Positions 8,159 to 18,637 of a stretch of 55,230 nt of DNA are shown in pieces; position 1 is the first letter of the stretch; each line of letters starts with the position of its first letter. The position numbers and the translations under genes were made by a program. Location: the NCBI GenBank assembly GCA_015061955.1, contig SUVO01000017.1:1-55230 (forward strand), given 5' to 3'. This stretch comes from Verrucomicrobiaceae bacterium. Lineage in GTDB: Bacteria; Verrucomicrobiota; Verrucomicrobiia; Opitutales; Intestinicryptomonadaceae. The notes beneath the pieces were generated by a model that saw only the letters and a list, made by a program, of their open reading frames with translations, did no database searches and was not told where the DNA came from.

Positions 8159-9063
8159 GTCAGCAAAAAAAACTTTGGTCAAACGTACATCAGGCAAGTA
8201 AAATATACATTTTGCCCAATGCCTTTACTGCAGGAAACTTGTTCTTTGGTTTCTTGTCGATTGTATTGTGTATACAGGGGAAATTCAATAACGAGTCGAG
8301 CGATAGAGCAGTAGACGTGCTAGCACAACTAATAGCACCAACATCTACAAATACAGTAGAAGGTGCTGGTTATTATCTGTTGGCAATTCTTTGTATACTT
8401 ATGGCATTCTTGTGCGATGCGTTTGACGGTAGAGTAGCTCGAGCAAGTGGTAAGTTGTCGCTGTTTGGTAAAGAATACGATTCTCTTGCCGATTTGGTAT
8501 CGTTTGGTGTGGCACCGTGTTTGTTGATGTATTTCCTCATTCTTCAACCAACCAAAACAATGAGTACTACGTTGGCATCGTTGGTAATGAATACAGGCTG
8601 GTTGATAGGGTTTATTTTTATGTTATGCGCATCAATACGCTTGGCACGTTTCAATGTTCTAACGAATCCTTATATACAAGGTCATGAAAAATACGAAAAG
8701 GGCGACTTTTCTGGCCTACCAGCCCCTGCAGCCGCAGGTACAGTGGCATCAATAGCTCTTACCATGTTGAGTTTAGACCTCACAAAATTCTCTCCAATTT
8801 TGATACCATTGATGTTGTTGATTTCGTGGTTTATGATTAGCAATATACCATATCCATCTTTTAAACATATAAATTGGACAACCAGTGCAAAATTCCGTTC
8901 GTTTGTAATAATAATAGTTTGCATATTACTTGTTATATCGTTCCGCGAGTATAGCTTTGCACTTATATTCTTGGCATATGTATTTTATCCACCAATAAAA
9001 TATATACCTCGAGCAAAACGAATAATTTCTTACAAATTAAAAAAACTTAGCAAAAATAAATAA
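8155..9063 (+). CDS. pssA: CDP-diacylglycerol-serine O-phosphatidyltransferase
   Basis: Makes phosphatidylserine from CDP-diacylglycerol and serine, the precursor of phosphatidylethanolamine, in the inner membrane. The CDP-alcohol phosphotransferase motif is clear: CDAFDGRVAR, then FGKEYDSLAD (about 94-120), supplying the metal-binding Asp residues. Several membrane helices follow, with a Lys-rich tail. The length is 302 aa. I chose the ATG at 8155 because it forms an ATGA overlap with the upstream RelE-like gene; the longer frame would lie inside that gene. The psd partner is not next to it. Other class I CDP-alcohol transferases are possible but less likely. Confidence 0.88.
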   Translation: MSQQKKLWSNVHQASKIYILPNAFTAGNLFFGFLSIVLCIQGKFNNESSDRAVDVLAQLIAPTSTNTVEGAGYYLLAILCILMAFLCDAFDGRVARASGKLSLFGKEYDSLADLVSFGVAPCLLMYFLILQPTKTMSTTLASLVMNTGWLIGFIFMLCASIRLARFNVLTNPYIQGHEKYEKGDFSGLPAPAAAGTVASIALTMLSLDLTKFSPILIPLMLLISWFMISNIPYPSFKHINWTTSAKFRSFVIIIVCILLVISFREYSFALIFLAYVFYPPIKYIPRAKRIISYKLKKLSKNK

Positions 9064-9077
9064 ACATACTTAAAGTT

Positions 9078-9095
9078 GGGCAGTTTTTACTGCCC
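9078..9095 (+). terminator. Terminator after pssA
   Basis: GGGCAGT and ACTGCCC pair around a TTTT loop, followed by CTTTATTTTTTA. It lies 15 nt after the pssA stop. Confidence 0.75.
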
Positions 9096-9219
9096 CTTTA
9101 TTTTTTACAAAAAAAACTTAAATAGATGCTAAAAGCAGAGAAAATCGTGTGATTTTGTAAAAAAAAGTGTTGCAATATGCTTGCTAATATGCAGATTTAC
9201 TACACATATAGCAATATAT

Positions 9220-9588
9220 ATGAGACATACAGAAGACATCATTCAAAGATTATTGAGAATTCGAAAGGCAAGATCTCTTTCGGAATCGCCTTCGATGTCG
9301 GAAAATGAAGTTCAAGTATTGCGTGATTTTATTATAGAAAATCGCCGTCAAGTACCTCCATTTGCGTTGTCGCATTTCGATAGACTTGAAGCATCTGGTA
9401 AAATGGGGTTGGCAGAAGTTGTAGAGAAAAAATGTGCATCGTGTGGAGCTGTTGTTCCAGACGATGAAATAGATTATCTAGTAAAAAATAAAAATATAGG
9501 CGTGTGCGATAATTGCTTCGCCTTTATTTATATGCCTGACGAAAAATTCAATGACGACGGTTTTTTTGAAAAACTTCTCGGAAAATGA
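9220..9588 (+). CDS. C4 zinc-ribbon protein
   Basis: A 122-aa protein with an N-terminal helical part (MRHTEDIIQRLLRIRKARSL) and a C-terminal zinc ribbon with two CxxC knuckles: CASCG (about 80-84) and CDNC (about 103-106). The layout resembles DksA/TraR-like or C4 zinc-ribbon proteins, but the DksA acidic loop is not evident. I chose the ATG at 9220; the frame also runs upstream to a TTG at 9181. Its TGA overlaps the ATG of the SulP gene (ATGA), so the two are coupled. The function is unknown. Confidence 0.65.
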   Translation: MRHTEDIIQRLLRIRKARSLSESPSMSENEVQVLRDFIIENRRQVPPFALSHFDRLEASGKMGLAEVVEKKCASCGAVVPDDEIDYLVKNKNIGVCDNCFAFIYMPDEKFNDDGFFEKLLGK

Positions 9589-11273
9589 AAAATATAAAGT
9601 TTTCGTTTCGTCCCAAATTAGTAGATTGTTTAAAGGGATATAATTCACAGACGCTTATTTCTGATATTGGTGCAGGAGTAAGCGTTGGTATTTTAGCGTT
9701 GCCGTTGGCAATGGCTTTCGCAATAGCAAGTGGCGTTTCACCAGCACAAGGCTTGTATACAGCTATTATAGCTGGTTTTATAATATCGGTTTTTGGTGGT
9801 TCTAAAGTTCAAATTGGTGGACCTACTGGTGCGTTTATTGTTATTGTCTCGGGCATAATGGCAAGCTATGGCTTTACTGGATTATGTATAGCAACAGTGT
9901 TGGCTGGTATAATCTTGATAGTTATGGGTCTTACACAAATGGGGAATGCTATACGCTATATCCCTCGCCCTGTCACAATCGGCTTTACAAATGGTATAGC
10001 TATTCTGATTATGTCGACACAGATAAAAGATTTCTTCGGTCTGCCTATAAAAACAATGCCCGAAGATTTTATCCCTAAAATGAGCGTTATATTTGAGCAT
10101 ATATCTCAGATAAACTTACCTACGTTCGCATTGGGAGTAATATCGTTGTTGGTGATAGTATTTTGGCCAAAAGCATTTCGCCGCTTTATTCCAGGACAAA
10201 TTGGAGCAATATTTGTCGGTGTAATAGTTTCGTTGGTTTTTGCTCATTATGGATGGAAAGTTGAAACCATTTTTACACGCTTTGGTGAAATTCCAAGTAC
10301 CTTGCCAAAAGTAGAGTGGATTTCAATAGATTTTGCAAATGTGAAAAACTTGATTATGCCAGCAGTTACAATAGCAGTTTTGGCAGCAATAGAATCGTTG
10401 TTGTCGGCAGTTGTAGCCGATGGTATGATTGACGACAAACACAATTCAAATCAAGAATTAATTGCACAAGGTATGGCAAACGTAGTAACACCATTCTTTG
10501 GTGGTATACCTGCAACAGGCGCAATTGCAAGAACTGCTACAAATATAAAAAATGGTGGCAAAACTCCAATTGCCGGAGTTGTTCATTGTATAGTGTTGTT
10601 ATGTATATTACTTTTTGCAGCACCTTATGCACAATATATTCCACTTGCAACACTATCAGCAGTTTTGTTTGTTGTTGCATTTAATATGGGCGATTGGTCG
10701 GCATTCAAAGAAATGAGCCGTCTTCCACGTTCAGACGATTTAGTTTTTATGTGTACATTCTTGCTAACAGTAATTTTTGGTCTTACGTTAGCAATCGAAG
10801 TTGGTATGGTACTTGCAGCAATGTTGTTTATACGTCGAGTTTCGCAAACAACAAATGTTATGGTTGTAGATAAAAAGCTTGAAACAGATTTATCGAAATA
10901 TTCGCTCGAAGGTAAAGATATTCCAGAAGGCGTTATGGTGTTCAGAATTTTTGGCGTATTGATGTTTGGTGCTGCCGATAAACTCGAAAGCATTTTAACG
11001 CAAATGGGAGAATCGCCAAAGATTGTAATTTTGCGTATGCGTACGGTGTTAGCAATGGACTCAACTGCATTAGATGTCTTAGATCACCTTTACGAAAAAA
11101 TGCGTGCAAAAGGCATAAAAATGATGATTACTGGTGCACACTCGCAACCTCTGCACATGATGCAACGCTCAGGCTTTCTCGATAAAATGGGCGATGAATT
11201 TGTACTTGAAAATATTGATGAAGCCCTTGCTAAATCTCGCGAAGTTTTAGCTAAAACAACAAAAGAACAATAA
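9585..11273 (+). CDS. SulP-family anion transporter with STAS domain
   Basis: An inner-membrane anion transporter of 562 aa. The N-terminal SulP signature AGVSVGILALPLAMAFAIAS (about 29-48) and GLYTAIIAGFI, then about a dozen hydrophobic segments (to about 430), end in a cytoplasmic STAS domain (about 445-550: FRIFGVLMFGAADKLE, RTVLAMDSTALDVLD). Possible substrates include sulfate, bicarbonate and dicarboxylates; the sequence alone does not decide. The start codon overlaps the stop of the zinc-ribbon gene. A terminator follows. Confidence 0.92.
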   Translation: MKNIKFSFRPKLVDCLKGYNSQTLISDIGAGVSVGILALPLAMAFAIASGVSPAQGLYTAIIAGFIISVFGGSKVQIGGPTGAFIVIVSGIMASYGFTGLCIATVLAGIILIVMGLTQMGNAIRYIPRPVTIGFTNGIAILIMSTQIKDFFGLPIKTMPEDFIPKMSVIFEHISQINLPTFALGVISLLVIVFWPKAFRRFIPGQIGAIFVGVIVSLVFAHYGWKVETIFTRFGEIPSTLPKVEWISIDFANVKNLIMPAVTIAVLAAIESLLSAVVADGMIDDKHNSNQELIAQGMANVVTPFFGGIPATGAIARTATNIKNGGKTPIAGVVHCIVLLCILLFAAPYAQYIPLATLSAVLFVVAFNMGDWSAFKEMSRLPRSDDLVFMCTFLLTVIFGLTLAIEVGMVLAAMLFIRRVSQTTNVMVVDKKLETDLSKYSLEGKDIPEGVMVFRIFGVLMFGAADKLESILTQMGESPKIVILRMRTVLAMDSTALDVLDHLYEKMRAKGIKMMITGAHSQPLHMMQRSGFLDKMGDEFVLENIDEALAKSREVLAKTTKEQ

Positions 11274-11289
11274 CAAATTTAGAACTAAA

Positions 11290-11309
11290 AACACTGCAAT
11301 TGCAGTGTT
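11290..11309 (+). terminator. Terminator after the SulP gene
   Basis: A 20-bp perfect palindrome (AACACTGCAATTGCAGTGTT) followed by TTTTTTC, 16 nt after the stop codon. Confidence 0.8.
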
Positions 11310-11382
11310 TTTTCTTTACTAAAACGATTGTCAATTCATAATAAACTTCATCTAAAAAAATTGTAAAATAAAATTTTCAGCA

Positions 11383-12945
11383 ATGAAGGAACTTACTTTA
11401 TTATTATTTGCAGGACTCACTACCATTGCATACGCAAAAATTGATATGCCATCGTTGTTTTCCGACAACATGATTTTACAACGCGATATGCCTGTAAAAA
11501 TTTGGGGCAAAGCCGACAAAAATGCCCAAATAAACGTTGCATTTGCATCGCAAAATAAAACTACAACTGCCGATAACAATGGAAACTGGAGCTTGTTCTT
11601 AGATAAATTAGATAAATCGGCTCAACCACGAGAAATGCAAATTTCAGAAAATGGAAAAATTCAAAAGAATTTCAAAAATGTCTTGGTTGGCGAAGTTTGG
11701 ATTTTAGGTGGACAAAGCAATATGGCTTACTTCTGTAATGAAATGCCACTCGAATACAGAAAACATCATTACGAAAATGCCGACAACATGAAAAATGTTC
11801 GTCAGTTTACAATGAATCCAGCAATAATTGCAGAAACTCCACAATTCCATTGTACAAAAGGAGCAAAGTGGATAGATGCAAATAAACAAAATTTTAATAA
11901 ATTTTCGGCAATAGGCTATTTCTTTGCAGAAAAAATTTCAAGAGAATTAGACGTACCAGTTGGCTTAATTTATACGCCTCGTGGAGCAACTTCAATGATG
12001 TGTTGGCTTCCAGTTGAAGCCTGTTACAAAACTCCAAGTACAAAAAAACGTTGGGAAAAATTCTTAAAAGCAAAAGCCAACTTCACCGATGAAAAATATC
12101 AAGAAAGATTAGACAAATATAATAAATACGTTGCCGATTACAAAAGACAAGTAGCCGAAGCAAAACGCTTAAACAAACCAAAACCAAAATATTATTGGTA
12201 CAAACATGTTAAACCTTTGCGATTTACTCCGTATGTAGCTACCGATACACCTGTCTATTTTTGGAATGCGAAAATTGCCCCAATAGCAACTATGGCGACC
12301 CGTGGAGTTCTATGGTATCAAGGTTGTAGCGATGCCCACAAAGGTGCTTACGAACATTTTGCTGACCAGTTTGAGCTACTTGTATCTACATGGCGAAATG
12401 AATGGAAAAACGAACAACTGCCATTTGTGTTTGTACAATTAGCCTCGTACGGAGAACGAGAAACTTCTAACTTTCAAGATGTTCGCATTGCTCAAATGAA
12501 AGTTGCCCAAAAGCTAAAGAACTGCTTCATAACAACTGCAGTTGATTTAGGTGAATTTAATAACATTCACCCAAAATACAAAGATATTCTCGCTTATCGT
12601 ATGGCTGATGTAGCATTGCGAGATGTTTATAAAACTAAAACTGGTACTGTATACGGAGCAATTTGCAAAAACATAAAGTACAATGCTAATAACGTAGAAA
12701 TATCATTTGATACCGATGGCTCCAACATAGTACAAAGAGGCGAGCTTCGTGGTTTTGAGATCCTTGAAAATGGGAAATGGGGAAAACCTACAAGTGTAAA
12801 ATTACAAAATAACAAACTTTTTATAACATCGCAAACGAATATCGATGGGGTTCGTTATCTACATAAAAACTGGGCACAACCCGATGTTTGTTTATATTCA
12901 ACAAACAACCTACCATTATTCCCATTTTACGAATTGAAAAAATAA
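11383..12945 (+). CDS. Sialate O-acetylesterase-like (SASA/SGNH) enzyme
   Basis: A secreted 520-aa esterase with a signal peptide (about 1-18, ending AYA). The N-terminal sandwich domain (FSDNMILQRDMPVKIWG) is typical of sialate O-acetylesterases. The SGNH block I with the nucleophile Ser is VWILGGQSNM (about 106-115). 'GVLWYQGCSDAH' (about 307-318) and the late HP of NNIHPKYK (about 391) supply the remaining catalytic elements. It removes O-acetyl groups from sialic acids, or from xylan or pectin in related enzymes. It fits a mucin or plant-glycan consumer. The gene is monocistronic between two terminators. Confidence 0.88.
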   Translation: MKELTLLLFAGLTTIAYAKIDMPSLFSDNMILQRDMPVKIWGKADKNAQINVAFASQNKTTTADNNGNWSLFLDKLDKSAQPREMQISENGKIQKNFKNVLVGEVWILGGQSNMAYFCNEMPLEYRKHHYENADNMKNVRQFTMNPAIIAETPQFHCTKGAKWIDANKQNFNKFSAIGYFFAEKISRELDVPVGLIYTPRGATSMMCWLPVEACYKTPSTKKRWEKFLKAKANFTDEKYQERLDKYNKYVADYKRQVAEAKRLNKPKPKYYWYKHVKPLRFTPYVATDTPVYFWNAKIAPIATMATRGVLWYQGCSDAHKGAYEHFADQFELLVSTWRNEWKNEQLPFVFVQLASYGERETSNFQDVRIAQMKVAQKLKNCFITTAVDLGEFNNIHPKYKDILAYRMADVALRDVYKTKTGTVYGAICKNIKYNANNVEISFDTDGSNIVQRGELRGFEILENGKWGKPTSVKLQNNKLFITSQTNIDGVRYLHKNWAQPDVCLYSTNNLPLFPFYELKK

Positions 12946-12954
12946 TATGAAAAA

Positions 12955-12983
12955 AAATGGCAGTATTAAATACTGCCATTTTT
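12955..12983. terminator. Bidirectional terminator, esterase / ribF
   Basis: AAAATGGCAGTATT and AATACTGCCATTTT pair around a single A, with A and T runs on both flanks. It separates the two convergent genes. Confidence 0.85.
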
Positions 12984-12994
12984 TATAGAAACTT

Positions 12995-13924
12995 TTACTT
13001 TGCTTTTGCAAGTTTAACATCTTTATGCAACTGCTCTATTAAAGCTTCAAGCGAATTAAATTTCCGTTGTGGTCGCAAGAATTTCTTAATTTTTACAGAA
13101 ACTTTACTCGGTGCTCCCCACTTTATATTCTTAAACAAATGAACTTCTAACAACGGCTCAGTTTCACTGATAGTAGGCGACGTTCCATACGAAGCCACAC
13201 CTTTAAATTTTTCACCAGTTTTGCATCGAGTAAGCTCAACAACATATGCTCCATATGGCAATTTACAATCGGGGTTCCATGGCAAATTTAATGTAGGGAA
13301 ACCAATAGTACGTCCTAAACGTTTGCCACGCTTTACATTGCCCGAACAAGTGTAGAAGTCGCCTCGCATTTTTTTATATTCATCGAGATTTCCACAATGC
13401 ACTGCTTTACGCATTTCTGAGGAACTTATTCTACGTCCGTCGGGCAGAAATTTGCCATCTACAGCTACATATTCCCAATCATTTTGCTTAGCAAGTTCAG
13501 CCAAAGTATCAACATTACCAGAAGCATTTTTGCCAAACAAAAAATTGTATCCTGTTACTATACCTTTTAAATTTGGGAATTTCTGACAGAGCAATTTTGC
13601 AAAATTTTGCGGACTCATCTTAGCAAATTGTTTTGTAAATTTTTTTGCAAATACTCTTTTTATTCCAGCATCTTTAAACATCTGAACGCGCTGTTCTGGA
13701 GTACAAAGCATCTCAACCGGAGGACGCCCCATATCGATTACCTTCGACGGATGTGGAGCAAACGTAAGTACACATGGTATCGCTTTATATTTTTTTGCTA
13801 AAGCCTTCGCCTTAGAAATAACTTTTTGATGTCCCTTATGAAGTCCATCAAACATACCAATAGCTATCACGCATTTACTTTCAAAAGCGTCAAGACTATC
13901 GACATTTACAAAAAAATCTTCCAT
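12995..13924 (-). CDS. ribF: Bifunctional riboflavin kinase / FAD synthetase
   Basis: Converts riboflavin to FMN and then to FAD. It has 309 aa, the normal length. The N-terminal nucleotidyltransferase has GMFDGLHKGHQ (about 23-33). The C-terminal flavokinase starts around GKRLGRTIGFPTLNL (about 199-213). 'SSEMRKAV' lies between them. It is the last gene of the nusA operon, 3 nt after truB, a common place for ribF in bacteria. Confidence 0.95.
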   Translation of the reverse strand: MEDFFVNVDSLDAFESKCVIAIGMFDGLHKGHQKVISKAKALAKKYKAIPCVLTFAPHPSKVIDMGRPPVEMLCTPEQRVQMFKDAGIKRVFAKKFTKQFAKMSPQNFAKLLCQKFPNLKGIVTGYNFLFGKNASGNVDTLAELAKQNDWEYVAVDGKFLPDGRRISSSEMRKAVHCGNLDEYKKMRGDFYTCSGNVKRGKRLGRTIGFPTLNLPWNPDCKLPYGAYVVELTRCKTGEKFKGVASYGTSPTISETEPLLEVHLFKNIKWGAPSKVSVKIKKFLRPQRKFNSLEALIEQLHKDVKLAKAK

Positions 13925-13927
13925 TTC

Positions 13928-14644
13928 TTACAAGGCAAAACTTGGAGCAGCCTCCGACACTGGAATCAACTGTTTTTTTATTGCCGACGGATTCATCTGC
14001 TGAAGTTGCGATATTGTAATTGCATTTTTTACATCAAATTTTCCACTCGAAAGACGACGCAATGCTGTCATATGAGCTCCACAACCAATACGCTTACCCA
14101 AATCATGACACACTGTACGCACATATGTACCTTTTGTGCATGCTAACTCAAACGAGGCCTCAGGTTTATTAAATTCAAGCAAATCGAAACGCGAAACATT
14201 TATAAAACGAGGTTCTCGCTTAACTTCCTGCCCCTGACGTGCAAGCTTATAAAGTGGAATTCCATTGACTTTCTTTGCCGAAAACATTGGTGGAATTTGA
14301 TATTGATCGCCCAAAAACGATTTCATTTTTTCGCGCAAATTATCTTCGCTTAAATCTTCTGGAACTGGTAATTCTGCAACAACTTCGCCTTCGCAATCCT
14401 GCGAATTTGTTTCTACGCCCAAAAGAAATTTGCCCCAATAAACTTTATCTAAACTCATTAAGTATTGAGAAAGCTTTGTAGCTTTGCCAACAAGAATTAC
14501 CAACAGTCCTGTTGCAAGTGGATCGAGTGTACCAGCATGACCAACCGAACGTATCTTCAAACAACGACGCACCATATTTACAACATCATGCGAAGTGCAA
14601 CCAGTATCTTTATCAATGAGTAAAACTCCGTCAAATTCATTCAT
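13928..14644 (-). CDS. truB: tRNA pseudouridine-55 synthase
   Basis: Isomerises U55 in the T-loop of tRNAs. It has 238 aa. Motifs are [17 protein letters not shown] (about 6-22) and [14 protein letters not shown] (about 36-49), where the Asp is the catalytic nucleophile, plus [13 protein letters not shown] (about 170-182). The C-terminal PUA domain of longer TruB forms is absent. It follows nrnA with a 1-nt gap. Confidence 0.95.
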   Translation of the reverse strand: MNEFDGVLLIDKDTGCTSHDVVNMVRRCLKIRSVGHAGTLDPLATGLLVILVGKATKLSQYLMSLDKVYWGKFLLGVETNSQDCEGEVVAELPVPEDLSEDNLREKMKSFLGDQYQIPPMFSAKKVNGIPLYKLARQGQEVKREPRFINVSRFDLLEFNKPEASFELACTKGTYVRTVCHDLGKRIGCGAHMTALRRLSSGKFDVKNAITISQLQQMNPSAIKKQLIPVSEAAPSFAL

Positions 14645-14645
14645 T

Positions 14646-15620
14646 TTATTTAAGCGATTTTTCGCAAAGCTCTAAAAGCTCTGGGATTATTGTTTCAAAA
14701 GTTTTATTTTTAGCAGTAAAGCCTGCCGCTGCAAAATGCCCACCACCACCAAAAGTTTCAGCAATTTCATTAACGCGATATTCGGGCTTTTTGCCACGCA
14801 TACTTCCTTTTACCGAACCATCGGCAAGTTCTTCAAGTGTCACTGCAATTTCTACGCCTTCAATAGAACGTGCATAATCAACTAAGCCATCAGTATCTTC
14901 TTTGCACGAACCAGTTTTTTCAAATGTACCCAAAGGAATAAAACCAAAACAAATTCTATTATTTGAATACATTTTTAAACTATCCAAATATACAGACAAC
15001 AATCGCATTTTTGCAATGCGTTCACGTTGATAAAGTTGCTGTGCTACAAAATTAGCATCGGCACCACGCAACATCATACCTTTAGCAGCATCTAACGTTT
15101 CTGCTCGAGTTGATGTTGTTGTAAACTGTCGTGTATCGGTAGCAATTCCCATAAACAACAAATTTGCAACCATAGGCGATATTTTCAAATCTAAACCGAT
15201 TACGCACAAAGCTATAATTTCTGCAGTAGCACCAGCTTCAATATCTATAACTTTTATCTGAGCCTGACTATTACCTGAAGCATGATGATCTACACATGCA
15301 AAAACATTTTCATAACTATTTTTCAAACGAGCGCTTGCCCGCGATAAATCGGCACAATCAACAATTAAAGCCTCGTACGAAAAATCGGCAAAAGAATCAG
15401 AATCTATCAATTCTTCCTCTACAAAATTTTTGTACAAGTACGGAACTTTATTCTGATTTACACAAACGACTTCTGCACCTGCATTTCGCAAGATTTCTGC
15501 CATTGCAAATTGCGAAGCAACACAATCGCCATCTGGACGCATATGCCCAATAACAGCAATTTTTTTACCGTTAGCAACTTGCAATAACTTTGCAAATTCT
15601 CGTAAAAGCTCAGGCTTCAT
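14646..15620 (-). CDS. nrnA: DHH-family oligoribonuclease / pAp phosphatase
   Basis: Degrades short RNAs and dephosphorylates 3'-phosphoadenosine 5'-phosphate. It has 324 aa. DHH motifs are [14 protein letters not shown] (about 23-36), the Asp in VDCAD (about 89-93) and DHHASG (about 111-116). The DHHA1 glycine motif [11 protein letters not shown] is at about 290-300. Its start overlaps the end of rbfA by 11 nt, which supports cotranscription and coupling. This position beside rbfA and truB is usual for NrnA in many bacteria. Confidence 0.92.
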   Translation of the reverse strand: MKPELLREFAKLLQVANGKKIAVIGHMRPDGDCVASQFAMAEILRNAGAEVVCVNQNKVPYLYKNFVEEELIDSDSFADFSYEALIVDCADLSRASARLKNSYENVFACVDHHASGNSQAQIKVIDIEAGATAEIIALCVIGLDLKISPMVANLLFMGIATDTRQFTTTSTRAETLDAAKGMMLRGADANFVAQQLYQRERIAKMRLLSVYLDSLKMYSNNRICFGFIPLGTFEKTGSCKEDTDGLVDYARSIEGVEIAVTLEELADGSVKGSMRGKKPEYRVNEIAETFGGGGHFAAAGFTAKNKTFETIIPELLELCEKSLK

Positions 15621-16020
15621 CTACATCTTGCGAATGTTGCGAACCATCGCAATCTTGTTGCGTTTGTTCATATTCTTCACGTTCTTGTTGCTCAAGTTCA
15701 TCGAGTACTTCCAAGATTTTCATACCACGTTCTACAGATGGGTCGTATACAAAATGTAGTTCTGGCGTATACTTTATAACCACATTCTTACCAATAATCT
15801 TGCGAAGTTCGTTACGAACCGACATCAAAAACTTGCCAGCTTTTGCAACCATCTCGCGACCACCTATTACTGAGTAATAAACACGAGCTTTCTTTAAATC
15901 GGGCGATATATCAACTTCTGTAAGCGTAATTGCCACCGACTCTGAACGCCATCTACCGTGCAGAGCCATACTCAATTCACGCTTTATCAGTTCGCCAACT
16001 CTTATTTTTCTTTCACCCAT
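15610..16020 (-). CDS. rbfA: 30S ribosome-binding factor A
   Basis: Assists late maturation of the 16S rRNA 5' end and cold adaptation. It has 136 aa. It starts RKIRVGELIKRELSMALHG; the KH-like core includes ITLTEVDISPDLKKARVYYS (about 32-51) and RKIIGKNVVIKYTPELHFVYD (typical of RbfA). The C-terminal ~20 residues are an acidic Glu/Gln/Asp tail. It lies 9 nt downstream of infB. Confidence 0.95.
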   Translation of the reverse strand: MGERKIRVGELIKRELSMALHGRWRSESVAITLTEVDISPDLKKARVYYSVIGGREMVAKAGKFLMSVRNELRKIIGKNVVIKYTPELHFVYDPSVERGMKILEVLDELEQQEREEYEQTQQDCDGSQHSQDVDEA

Positions 16021-16029
16021 AGCTCAATA

Positions 16030-18585
16030 TTATAGGTCTGGACGTATTTCAAGAATTTCAAAACACTCAATGATATCTTGTGGTTCAAATTCGTTGAAGT
16101 TATTAAGAGAAATACCACATTCATAACCTGCACGAACTTCTGTAACATCGTCTTTAAAGCGTTTCAAATCACTTACGCGACCCTTCGAGATTTCTTTGCC
16201 CTTACGGAATACTCGCGCAAATTTATCACGCTTAATCATACCTTCAGTTACCATACAACCAGCAACTTTACCACCCTTAGAAACATTAAACAATGCACGA
16301 ACTTCTGCTGCCCCAAGTTTGTTTTCTTTAAGCTCTGGATCAAGCAAGTTCTTCATTGCATCGCGAACCTGATTTATGAGTTCGTAAATAATGTTATGTG
16401 TTATAAATTCAACACCTTTATGTTTTGCAACACCAGCAACACCATTTTCTTGCTTTACATTGAATGCAACAATTGATGCACCTGCAGTTGCAGCAAAATC
16501 GACATCGTTTTTAGTTATCTGACCCACACCTTCAGAAATAACTTCGAGCTTTACTTTATCGCTTTTAATGTCGTTTAAGCATGCTACAAGAGCCTCTACA
16601 GTACCAGAAACATCACTCTTTACAATGCACTTGAAAACTTTCTGATCTTGATTTTCGATAGCAGCCATAAGATCTTCCAAGCTAGTAGCCTTAGGTGCAA
16701 CCTCTGCTGCTGCAAGTTTCTTACGCTCAAGAATAGCTTCTTCTGTAATACGCTTTGCTTTGCGATCGTTTTCAACCTTTATGAATGTATCACCAGCTTC
16801 TGGTGCGCCAGTCCAACCCATTACGATTGCAGGTGTTGAAGGAAGTGCATTATTTATCTTTTTACCTTTATCATCAATCAACGCACGAACCTTACACCAA
16901 TGTTCTCCACATACGAGAACATCGCCTGTTTTTAAAGTACCCGAACGAACTATAACTGTTGATGTAGCACCTCTACCAGCTTCAAGCTGACTTTCAATAA
17001 TTACACCCTCAACTGGAGCTTTTGGATTTGCCTTAAGTTCCATCATTTCAGCTTGCAAAAGTACTAAATCGAGAAGTTTATCGATATTCTCACCCTTGAG
17101 AGCCGAAATTGGCTGACACAAAATTTCGCCACCCCAGTCTTCTGAAGTTATACCACGTTTTTGCATCTGCTGTTTTACACGATCAATATTTGCCCCTTTA
17201 GCGTCCATCTTATTGATTGCAACAACAATTGGAACACCTGCTTTTTGAGCAAAATTCAAGGCTTCATCAGTTTGAGGCATAAAGCCGTCGTCGGCGGCAA
17301 CAACCAAAATTGCAATATCAGTTACATTAGCACCACGTTCACGCATTTTCGAGAACGCCGCGTGCCCTGGGGTATCGAGGAATGTAATTTTCTTACCACC
17401 CGATGCCTCTACTTGATAAGCTGCTGTATGCTGAGTAATACCACCAGCTTCACCATCTACAACGTGCGAATTGCGAATTGTATCAAGCAAGGTAGTCTTA
17501 CCATGGTCAACGTGCCCCAATATACATACGATTGGAGGACGTGGCACAAAATTCTTAATATCTTCAACAATCAAACGTGCCATTTCACGTTTTTTTGCTT
17601 CGGCAGCAAGCTGTTGTTGCTGTTGTTCGCCTCGACGTTTAATATCGAGATTAAAACCATGACGCTTTGCAATTTCTATGGCTGTTGATTCTTCTATAGC
17701 CTGATTCATCGATGCAAAAATGCCCATATCCATCAATTCTGAAATCAAACGGAATGGTTTTACATCCATAGATTTAGCAAATTCACGCACAATAATTGGT
17801 GGTTTTACCTGTAAATTTTTCAATCCATCAACCGATGGAGCTTTTGGCTGTTCTGCAACACTTGCTGTTGGTGCTGGCTTTGATACCACTGGTGGAACTA
17901 CTGGCGCAGGACGACGAACTACCGATATATTTGGCAACACAACACTTGGTGCCGACTTTGGTTGAGAAAGCGACTCTGGTGTTTTAGGTTTCGATACTGC
18001 TGGAGTTGGTGGTACAACTGGTGCTGGCTTATTTGGTTTATTAGGAGCCGACACTGTCTTCACTGCTGGCATTGAAATTTTTGGAGGAGTAGCACGCATT
18101 GGTGGTACAACTGGTACTGGTTTTGATGCCACTGGAGGCACTACTGGTGCTGGCTTTGATACCACTGGTGGAACTACTGGCGCAGGTTTTACAGCAACTT
18201 TTGGCGCTGGGGGTACAACTGGTGCTGGTTTTTCTACCACAGGAGCCTGAGGTGGTGGAGGTGGTGTTGCAGGTTTTTCTACCACAACAGGTTTTTCCTC
18301 TACTTTTGGTTTTGCCTCAACCTTAGGTTCTTCACTCTTTTTAGAGCTTTCTTTTTTCTTTGGCTTTGGTGTTTCCGAAACTGCTTCTGTAACAGGAGCC
18401 GATTTAGCTTGTTCTTGCATTGTTTTGAAGTCATTAGTAATGTCTTCTACATACAAGTCGGCTATAGAATTAGACGATGTTTTAATCTCTAATCCATATT
18501 TGTCTTGGCGCTGATTGATAAAATCTATCAGCTCTTTACTCGGAACATTAAGTTCTTTTGCCAATGCGTGAATTCGTATGCTCAT
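16030..18585 (-). CDS. infB: Translation initiation factor IF-2
   Basis: A GTPase that places initiator tRNA on the ribosome. It has 851 aa. An IF2_N helix domain is at the very N-terminus ([19 protein letters not shown]). A low-complexity linker (about 70-260) has many 'KPAPVVPP' repeats, and a second IF2_N motif lies at about 265-315. The G domain follows with GHVDHGKT (G1), DTPGHAAF (G3) and NKMD (G4). The beta-barrel and C-terminal domains complete the protein. The repetitive linker could vary in length between strains. It lies 52 nt after nusA. Confidence 0.97.
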   Translation of the reverse strand: MSIRIHALAKELNVPSKELIDFINQRQDKYGLEIKTSSNSIADLYVEDITNDFKTMQEQAKSAPVTEAVSETPKPKKKESSKKSEEPKVEAKPKVEEKPVVVEKPATPPPPPQAPVVEKPAPVVPPAPKVAVKPAPVVPPVVSKPAPVVPPVASKPVPVVPPMRATPPKISMPAVKTVSAPNKPNKPAPVVPPTPAVSKPKTPESLSQPKSAPSVVLPNISVVRRPAPVVPPVVSKPAPTASVAEQPKAPSVDGLKNLQVKPPIIVREFAKSMDVKPFRLISELMDMGIFASMNQAIEESTAIEIAKRHGFNLDIKRRGEQQQQQLAAEAKKREMARLIVEDIKNFVPRPPIVCILGHVDHGKTTLLDTIRNSHVVDGEAGGITQHTAAYQVEASGGKKITFLDTPGHAAFSKMRERGANVTDIAILVVAADDGFMPQTDEALNFAQKAGVPIVVAINKMDAKGANIDRVKQQMQKRGITSEDWGGEILCQPISALKGENIDKLLDLVLLQAEMMELKANPKAPVEGVIIESQLEAGRGATSTVIVRSGTLKTGDVLVCGEHWCKVRALIDDKGKKINNALPSTPAIVMGWTGAPEAGDTFIKVENDRKAKRITEEAILERKKLAAAEVAPKATSLEDLMAAIENQDQKVFKCIVKSDVSGTVEALVACLNDIKSDKVKLEVISEGVGQITKNDVDFAATAGASIVAFNVKQENGVAGVAKHKGVEFITHNIIYELINQVRDAMKNLLDPELKENKLGAAEVRALFNVSKGGKVAGCMVTEGMIKRDKFARVFRKGKEISKGRVSDLKRFKDDVTEVRAGYECGISLNNFNEFEPQDIIECFEILEIRPDL

Positions 18586-18637
18586 TTAATTAAACTTATT
18601 TTTTGTTGCCAGTTCAGTTATCTACTACCGATAATTT

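Noticed and set aside
17720..18326. Several plus-strand frames rich in Val/Leu/Pro opposite infB
   Set aside because: They are shadows of the repetitive IF-2 linker on the other strand.
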